Shown: piece by piece, positions 28,259 to 34,520 of the stretch
Numbering within the stretch: position 1 is the first letter of the stretch
Layout: each line of letters starts with the position of its first letter
Origin: an uncultured Opitutia bacterium
GTDB taxonomy: Bacteria; Verrucomicrobiota; Verrucomicrobiia; Opitutales; Opitutaceae
Assembly: GCA_903881475.1 (NCBI GenBank)
Contig: CAIRTK010000004.1
Location: 1 to 34,520 of the forward strand
DNA: 34,520 nt
Reading direction: 5' to 3'
Translations under genes and position numbers: made by a program
Notes under the pieces: model-generated
What the model was told of the DNA's origin: nothing
Databases searched by the model: none
What the model saw: only the letters and a program-made list of their open reading frames with translations

Positions 28259-29788
28259 TCACCGCCGGTACAGCTCCGCCAACTCGCGCAAATAGGCGGA
28301 CGCGCCATCGCTCAGCGCGCGCAGTTGTTCGGCCCGGAAACGCCACGACCAGTTTCCCTGTGGCACGCCCGGACTGTTGAAGCGGGCGGCGGAACCGAGC
28401 CCAAGCAAGTCCTGGAGCGGAATGATCGCAAGGGCGCAGACCGACGCATAGGCGGAACGCAGAAAATCCCAGTGCACGTCCTGGCCATTCACGCGCAGGT
28501 AGCGGCGCACATGGTCGCGGGTCTTTTCGTCCGCGGTCGCGTACCAGCCGAGGGTCGTGTCGTTGTCGTGCGTGCCGGGGTAGACGACGCAGTTGGCGCG
28601 CTGATTGTGAGGCAGGTAATAATTGTCCGAAGTTCCGCCGAAAGCGAACTGCAGCACGGCCATTCCGGGCAGACCGGTGGCTTCGCGCAACGCAATGACC
28701 TCGGGGGTGAGCGTGCCCAAATCCTCGGCGATCAATTTGGCTTCGGGCAGGGCGGCACGAATGGCGCGGAAAAAATCCAAGCCCGGCCCCGGGACCCAGT
28801 GGCCGGGCCGGGCCGTCGCCGAACCCGCGGGAATCGACCAGTAGGCCTCGAAACCCCGGAAGTGATCGATGCGCACGATATCAAAGAGCGCAAAGTTGGC
28901 CCGGAGCCGGGCCAGCCACCACGCGTAGCCATCGGCTGCATGGACCGGCCAGTCGTAGAGGGGATTGCCCCAAAGCTGGCCGTCAGCCGAGAAGTAGTCG
29001 GGCGGACAACCCGCCACGGCCACCGGCCGGGACGTCTTCGGGTCGAGTTGGAAGAGCCGGAGATTGGCCCAGACATCGGCGCTGTCGAGCGCGGCAAAGA
29101 TGGGAGCGTCGCCGATGATGCCAACCCCCAGCGAAGTGGCCCTGGCGCGAAGCTGTGTCCATTGGCCGAAGAACAGGTACTGGATGTATTCGAAGGCCTC
29201 GATGCGTTCTGCGAGCTGGCGCGGAAGCGTCGTTTTGCGGGCGCTAGCCGGGGTGCGGGCGGTAACGGGCCATTCCCACCAAGGCTGGCCGGCAAAGTGA
29301 CCCTTCAAGGCGGAGAACAGGGCGTAATCCGGCAGCCAGACGGATTGCTGGCGGCGGAAGGCCTCGAAATCGCCATACGGCAGAAGCGTTCGGCCGCTCC
29401 GGACAAACTGGGCATGGGCTGCGAACAGGACAGGCCACTTGAGCGCGTAGAGCGCGCCGAAATCGACGCGGTCGGCATTGAGCGCCTGCAGGGGTTTGAC
29501 GTCGTCGGCGGTCAGCAGTCCGGCGCGCACCAACGCCGCGACATCGATCAGATAAGGATTTCCGGCAAAGGCCGAGAAACACTGGTAGGGCGAATCACCG
29601 TAACCCGTCGGACCGAGCGGACAGATCTGCCAGTGCTTGAAGCCCGCGGCCGAAAGGAACTCCAGAAAGGCGACGGCGTTTTCATCCAGTGATCCGATGC
29701 CATAGGAACCGGGCAGGGCGGTCGGGTGCAACAGAACGCCGGCATGCCGTTCGCCATCAATGAGCCAGCCATGGCGAGGCTCACTCAT
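28259..29788 (-). CDS. malQ: 4-alpha-glucanotransferase (amylomaltase, GH77)
   Basis: MalQ transfers glucan segments between alpha-1,4-glucans in maltodextrin and glycogen metabolism. The 509-residue product has the GH77 catalytic set: nucleophile D308 in VRIDHFRGF, acid/base E355 in IAEDLG and D408 in GTHDNDTT, with spacing like that of Thermus amylomaltase. It also shows GSYGIGSLDENA and CPLGPTGYGDSPYQCFS, which form the substrate entry region. The ATG at 29788 is chosen because AAGGTG precedes it by 4 bases, one of the few ribosome-binding candidates in the window; a GTG at 29794 is possible. It converges on the Ole genes. Confidence 0.95.
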   Translation of the reverse strand: MSEPRHGWLIDGERHAGVLLHPTALPGSYGIGSLDENAVAFLEFLSAAGFKHWQICPLGPTGYGDSPYQCFSAFAGNPYLIDVAALVRAGLLTADDVKPLQALNADRVDFGALYALKWPVLFAAHAQFVRSGRTLLPYGDFEAFRRQQSVWLPDYALFSALKGHFAGQPWWEWPVTARTPASARKTTLPRQLAERIEAFEYIQYLFFGQWTQLRARATSLGVGIIGDAPIFAALDSADVWANLRLFQLDPKTSRPVAVAGCPPDYFSADGQLWGNPLYDWPVHAADGYAWWLARLRANFALFDIVRIDHFRGFEAYWSIPAGSATARPGHWVPGPGLDFFRAIRAALPEAKLIAEDLGTLTPEVIALREATGLPGMAVLQFAFGGTSDNYYLPHNQRANCVVYPGTHDNDTTLGWYATADEKTRDHVRRYLRVNGQDVHWDFLRSAYASVCALAIIPLQDLLGLGSAARFNSPGVPQGNWSWRFRAEQLRALSDGASAYLRELAELYRR

Positions 29789-29794
29789 GCGCAC

Positions 29795-29841
29795 CTTTAC
29801 TTAACATAATATTCATTGTGCGTAATATGCCTATGAAAAGA
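29795..29841 (-). promoter_or_regulatory. AT-rich spacer upstream of malQ, probable promoter
   Basis: This 47-base gap between the lepB stop and malQ is strikingly AT-rich in a GC-rich window. On the minus strand it holds TATTAT as a -10 candidate and an imperfect inverted repeat of CATATTAC/AATATTATG type. No convincing -35 box was found. A regulator-binding site is possible but not shown. Confidence 0.3.
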
Positions 29842-31143
29842 CTACCGGGCAGGGCCCCAATGACTGCTGAATGGAAAGTAGATGAATAACGGACGGCCGA
29901 CCACATCCTTGGCGGGCACAAAGCCCCAATAACGTCCGTCGGCACTGTTGGCGGAATTGTCGCCCATCGCAAAAAAGGAGTTCGCTGGGACTGTAAGCTG
30001 ATCCTCCTCGTTCAGCAGAAACTGCGCACGCCCACCGGACGGACCGTAGAAATAACCGTGATATTGGCCGACCCGGTGCGCGTTAAGGTCAAAGGCTGCC
30101 GCCCCGGTGATCGGTTGGCCGTTCCGGTAGACCGCGGGTTCATGGATCTGGATCGTGTCGCCGGGCGTTCCGACCAGTCGCTTGATGTAATATTGGTCCA
30201 GACCGATGCCGGGGATGTTGCGGGTACCAAAGACGAAACCCTGCCCCACCTGCGGCCGGACAAAGTTATAGCTGACACGATCGACGAACAGCATGTCACC
30301 GGTGAGCTCGTCAAACGACAACACGCGTTCGCCCGTCTTTACAAAGCGGCCGGTGCGGATGCAGGGCGTCGGCTGGCCGTTGACGAGCTGCAATTCAAAC
30401 TCATGCGCCTTGATCTTTGCCTGCATGAAGGCGATGAACTCGCCTGTGCTCCGGCCCTGGGTTGACGGGAAAAAAGCATCGGACACCACCCAATCGAAAT
30501 CAAAATCAAGCGGCAGTGTCACAGTGACCGGCCGGTCGCCGACGAGCAGCGTGTACTCCCGCAGTTGGATCGGAAAAATCAGCCACGTGCGGCCTGGCAC
30601 GATCTGGCAATGCACGATCCCGCGGTTCTCGGCCCCGTAAACCGGCACCAGGACCTCGCCATCCGTCGGCGCGTCAAGCCGGTGCGGCCATGCGCCCCGG
30701 GTCACCACGCGTACCGCCTCGGTCAGCGCTCCAGGCTCGTCGGCGGGCTTGGCGAAAATCTCGGGCGTCATGCCGTTGTAGGTCGGCCACATCGAGTTCG
30801 TGGGGATCTTGAAGGGCTGCACGAAGTACGACTTGAGCCCGATGATCACGATCGCGGCCACAAGGAAGAACTCGACGTTCTCGACCAGTGCGGTCTTGGG
30901 ATAAAAGGCCCCGCCCGTGCGCCTCAGCACCTCCTCAAGCGCCTCGATGCCCAGCTTGAGCTCGGCGGCCCCGACCTTGGCCTTGAGCTGCTGGCGCAGT
31001 CCCTCGGTGCTTCGGCGCAGTTCCTCGGCTTCCTTAGACGGCAGCAGGTCGCGCCGGAAGCACCAGACCTTTTCCGCCAGCTCCAGCCAGTTGGCCGCGG
31101 TTTCGCGGGCCTTGGCTTCTTGCGATTCAAACAGGCCGAACAT
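29842..31143 (-). CDS. lepB: signal peptidase I with a large internal insertion
   Basis: Signal peptidase I cuts signal peptides from exported proteins at the outer face of the inner membrane. The 433-residue product has a helical, charged N-terminal region of about 80 residues, one membrane helix (FFLVAAIVIIGLKSYFV), the nucleophile S117 in IPTNSMWPT, the general base K321 in YYIKRLVGTPGD, and MGDNSANSADGRYWGFV near the end. The Ser-Lys spacing is about 204 residues, against about 55 in the E. coli enzyme, so a large domain is inserted between boxes B and D. It follows lepA by 8 bases on the same strand. Confidence 0.93.
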   Translation of the reverse strand: MFGLFESQEAKARETAANWLELAEKVWCFRRDLLPSKEAEELRRSTEGLRQQLKAKVGAAELKLGIEALEEVLRRTGGAFYPKTALVENVEFFLVAAIVIIGLKSYFVQPFKIPTNSMWPTYNGMTPEIFAKPADEPGALTEAVRVVTRGAWPHRLDAPTDGEVLVPVYGAENRGIVHCQIVPGRTWLIFPIQLREYTLLVGDRPVTVTLPLDFDFDWVVSDAFFPSTQGRSTGEFIAFMQAKIKAHEFELQLVNGQPTPCIRTGRFVKTGERVLSFDELTGDMLFVDRVSYNFVRPQVGQGFVFGTRNIPGIGLDQYYIKRLVGTPGDTIQIHEPAVYRNGQPITGAAAFDLNAHRVGQYHGYFYGPSGGRAQFLLNEEDQLTVPANSFFAMGDNSANSADGRYWGFVPAKDVVGRPLFIYFPFSSHWGPAR

Positions 31144-31151
31144 GGGAGGGA

Positions 31152-32948
<1,797 letters not shown>

Positions 32949-32950
32949 CG

Positions 32951-33862
32951 TCAGGCGGTCAGGTCGGAAAATTCGGCAAAGCTCCTCACGGCCCAGGTCT
33001 TCTCGGTCCGCCGCGCCAGCCCGGCCAGCACCCCGCCCGGCCCGAGTTCCCAGAACTCCACCGCGCCTGCGGCCGCGGCACTGCGCATGCAATCCTCCCA
33101 GAGGACGGAGGAAACGACCTGCTTCACCAGCGCGGCCTTCAGGTCGGCCGGCGCGGAGACAGTCCGCCCGGTGGTATTCGTGAACACCGTGAATTGCGGG
33201 GCCGCAAACGGGATCTGCTCCAGATAAGCCGCAAACGCGGCGCGAGCCGGTTCCATCAGGCGCGAGTGATAGGCGCCGGCGACATTGAGTGGGATGACCT
33301 TCTTGATGCCCCGCTCCCTGGCGGCCGTGACGGCCGTGTCGATTTTTGATTTCTCGCCGGAAACGATGATCTGCCCCGGGGCATTGAAATTGGCGGCCTC
33401 GAGGTCGAACTCGCGGCACAGCTCGTAAACCTTGGCGCGTTCCTCGCCGATGATGGCCGCCATGCCGCCGGTTGTCTGCTCGCACGCCTGCTGCATCAGC
33501 CGGCCGCGCTCGGCGACCACCCGGAGGCCCGTCGCAAAGTCAAACACGCCGGCGGCGCAATACGCCGTCACCTCGCCCAGGCTCAGGCCAAGCGCATACT
33601 GTGGCTCGCCAGCCGGCAGGCCGCCCCGTTCCCGCAGGGCGGCGAGCAGCGCCAGGCCATGCACGAACAGCGCAGGCTGGCAGACCTTGGTCTGGGTCAG
33701 CTCGGCGTCGGGCCCTTCGAAGGAGATTTTGGACAAATCCCAGCCAAGTACGGTATTCGCCTCGGCATACAGCGCGCGGGCTGCTGCTGACTGCTCGAAT
33801 AGCGAGCGTCCCATGCCAATCTTTTGGGCTCCCTGACCGGAAAAAATAAGTGCCAATGCCAT
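32951..33862 (-). CDS. fabD: malonyl-CoA:ACP transacylase
   Basis: FabD loads malonyl groups onto ACP for fatty acid synthesis. The 303-residue product starts MALALIFSGQGAQKIGMG, has the active-site Ser S94 in GLSLGE (the family consensus is GHSLGE, so the His is Leu here) and the His H199 in AYHSRLM. The acyl-binding QPALF segment is present. Length fits. It could feed both housekeeping FAS and the acyl-chain cluster at 19118-28233. The ATG at 33862 is chosen because the family starts at the FSGQG region. It leads the fabD-lepA-lepB run. Confidence 0.93.
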   Translation of the reverse strand: MALALIFSGQGAQKIGMGRSLFEQSAAARALYAEANTVLGWDLSKISFEGPDAELTQTKVCQPALFVHGLALLAALRERGGLPAGEPQYALGLSLGEVTAYCAAGVFDFATGLRVVAERGRLMQQACEQTTGGMAAIIGEERAKVYELCREFDLEAANFNAPGQIIVSGEKSKIDTAVTAARERGIKKVIPLNVAGAYHSRLMEPARAAFAAYLEQIPFAAPQFTVFTNTTGRTVSAPADLKAALVKQVVSSVLWEDCMRSAAAAGAVEFWELGPGGVLAGLARRTEKTWAVRSFAEFSDLTA

Positions 33863-33907
33863 GGTTGAACCGGCTAGAACATCCCCCGCCGCCGGAAAAA
33901 CCAAGCC

Positions 33908-34327
33908 CTAAAAACGTTTCAATTGCGGGAAATATTTCGCGTCGGCCGGTGGTTTGAGCAGGTCCAGAGGAGCGGCCTCCGTTTTGGCCGGGCCCGGGTC
34001 GTTGGGGACTGGGACCAGCATGGACGCCGCGGGCGCCGTCCCCGGTCCGTTCGGGGCCGGCAGGCCGGGCAACTCCATCATTCCGGCCAACGATGCAGCG
34101 TCCGGGGCGAATTCGGCGAGATAGGGGTTGGGTCGGCGCTCGGCCGATGACAAGCCGGCGGGGGCCGCGTTGCCTGGCGACAGTCCGTTGTCGCTGCGCA
34201 CCAAGCCATCGAGCATGCCGGTTTCGGCGGATCCGCCGGGCCCCTTGTCCGGGGCCGCTCCCAAACCAGGGTCCTCCGGTTTGGCCTTAAGGAGCTCAAG
34301 ATCCTTCGGCGTCATCCATGCGGACAT
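33908..34327 (-). CDS. proline-rich protein of unknown function, possibly cut by the insertion sequence
   Basis: The 139-residue product is rich in Pro, Ala and Gly, with short helical parts (MTPKDLELLKAK) and a C-terminus YFPQLKRF. No family is recognised. The frame stays open upstream of the ATG at 34327 through another 24 codons (AAADNPLTTYM...) right to the end of the insertion sequence at 34401. That suggests the true gene began further upstream and lost its N-terminus when the element inserted, or that 34327 is a secondary start. It lies 45 bases upstream of fabD on the same strand, so the insertion may also affect fabD transcription. Confidence 0.45.
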   Translation of the reverse strand: MSAWMTPKDLELLKAKPEDPGLGAAPDKGPGGSAETGMLDGLVRSDNGLSPGNAAPAGLSSAERRPNPYLAEFAPDAASLAGMMELPGLPAPNGPGTAPAASMLVPVPNDPGPAKTEAAPLDLLKPPADAKYFPQLKRF

Positions 34328-34400
34328 GTAAGTCGTGAGCGGGTTATCGGCTGCGGCGGGGGCCTGCTTCGCCAGCGCGGGTGGGCTTGCCTCGAAAGAA

Positions 34401-34520
34401 TGGACACCAATTCAGGCGGCTTTGATGTCTTTCGGTTGTTGTTGTATTTCGTAGGCCACAGGTGAGATCTGACCGAGCGAGCTGTGGCGTCTCGTCGGGT
34501 TGTAAAACGTCTCGATATAA
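34401..34520 (-). mobile_element. end of an IS3-family insertion sequence (cut by window edge)
   Basis: The element ends at 34401 with TGGACACCAATTC, a plausible terminal inverted repeat, 10 bases beyond the transposase stop. Only its transposase 3' end is in the window. The other end and the target duplication cannot be seen; the flanking bases at 34398-34400 are GAA. The open frame at 33908-34400 meets the element at this border. Confidence 0.75.
34412..34520 (-). CDS. IS3-family transposase OrfB, C-terminal end (partial)
   Basis: On the minus strand, the last 36 codons before the TGA at 34412-34414 read YIETFYNPTRRHSSLGQISP and then VAYEIQQQPKDIKAA. The YNPTRRHSSLG block is the conserved C-terminal end of the DDE integrase domain in IS3-family OrfB proteins. 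The catalytic D, D and E residues lie outside the window. Group assignment within IS3 is not possible from this fragment. Confidence 0.85.
   Translation of the reverse strand, partial: YIETFYNPTRRHSSLGQISPVAYEIQQQPKDIKAA

Noticed and set aside
32949-33485. N-terminal extension of lepA into fabD
   Set aside because: LepA homologues begin at the MPHKYTRNF segment and the extension is the fabD gene read out of frame.

Overview
The window is a GC-rich bacterial chromosome segment, densely coded on both strands. The gene content (standalone OleA- and OleB-type proteins, LepA next to LepB and FabD, a TonB/ExbBD set, a DUF3300 protein, a LacZ-type GH2 enzyme) and the general lack of Shine-Dalgarno motifs suggest a Verrucomicrobiota member, most likely Opitutaceae. 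That taxonomic call is inference; no rRNA or other decisive marker is present.

Layout. Bases 1-2164 hold a MutS gene cut by the left edge (minus strand). A small esterase-like hydrolase and a LacZ-type beta-galactosidase follow on the plus strand (2260-6172). A minus-strand block (6181-9221) carries a PfkB sugar kinase, thymidylate kinase, the DNA polymerase III delta' subunit and a small exported protein. On the plus strand lie ExbB, ExbD and a TonB-like protein (9334-11453), then tRNA-Ala(GGC) with a clear terminator. Next is a membrane-bound spermidine-synthase-like gene split by one apparent extra base (11829-13956), a membrane-anchored transglutaminase-like protein and an M50 membrane protease (minus), an orphan NtrC-type regulator (plus) and GalE (minus).

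The most distinctive region is 19118-28233. Nine plus-strand genes encode a FabF-type ketosynthase, an acyl carrier protein, two CrtI/phytoene-desaturase-like FAD oxidoreductases, a DUF3300 envelope protein, a FabZ-type dehydratase, a FabI-like reductase, an OleA-type thiolase and an OleB-type hydrolase. The last five of these genes, from the second oxidoreductase on, are tightly packed. Together they look like a dedicated type II acyl-chain assembly line: chain extension, dehydration, reduction and possibly unsaturation, ending in head-to-head Claisen condensation by OleA. The usual partners OleC and OleD are not in the window; a convergent malQ follows the OleB gene directly.

The right end (28259-33862, minus strand) holds malQ, a signal peptidase I with a large insertion, LepA and FabD. 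Then comes a proline-rich reading frame that stays open up to the end of an IS3-family insertion sequence, whose transposase C-terminus runs off the window. Three GTAG-bounded or GGTGGGC-headed palindromic elements, resembling REP/REPIN repeats, sit between genes at 15541-15650, 23437-23504 and 28230-28256.
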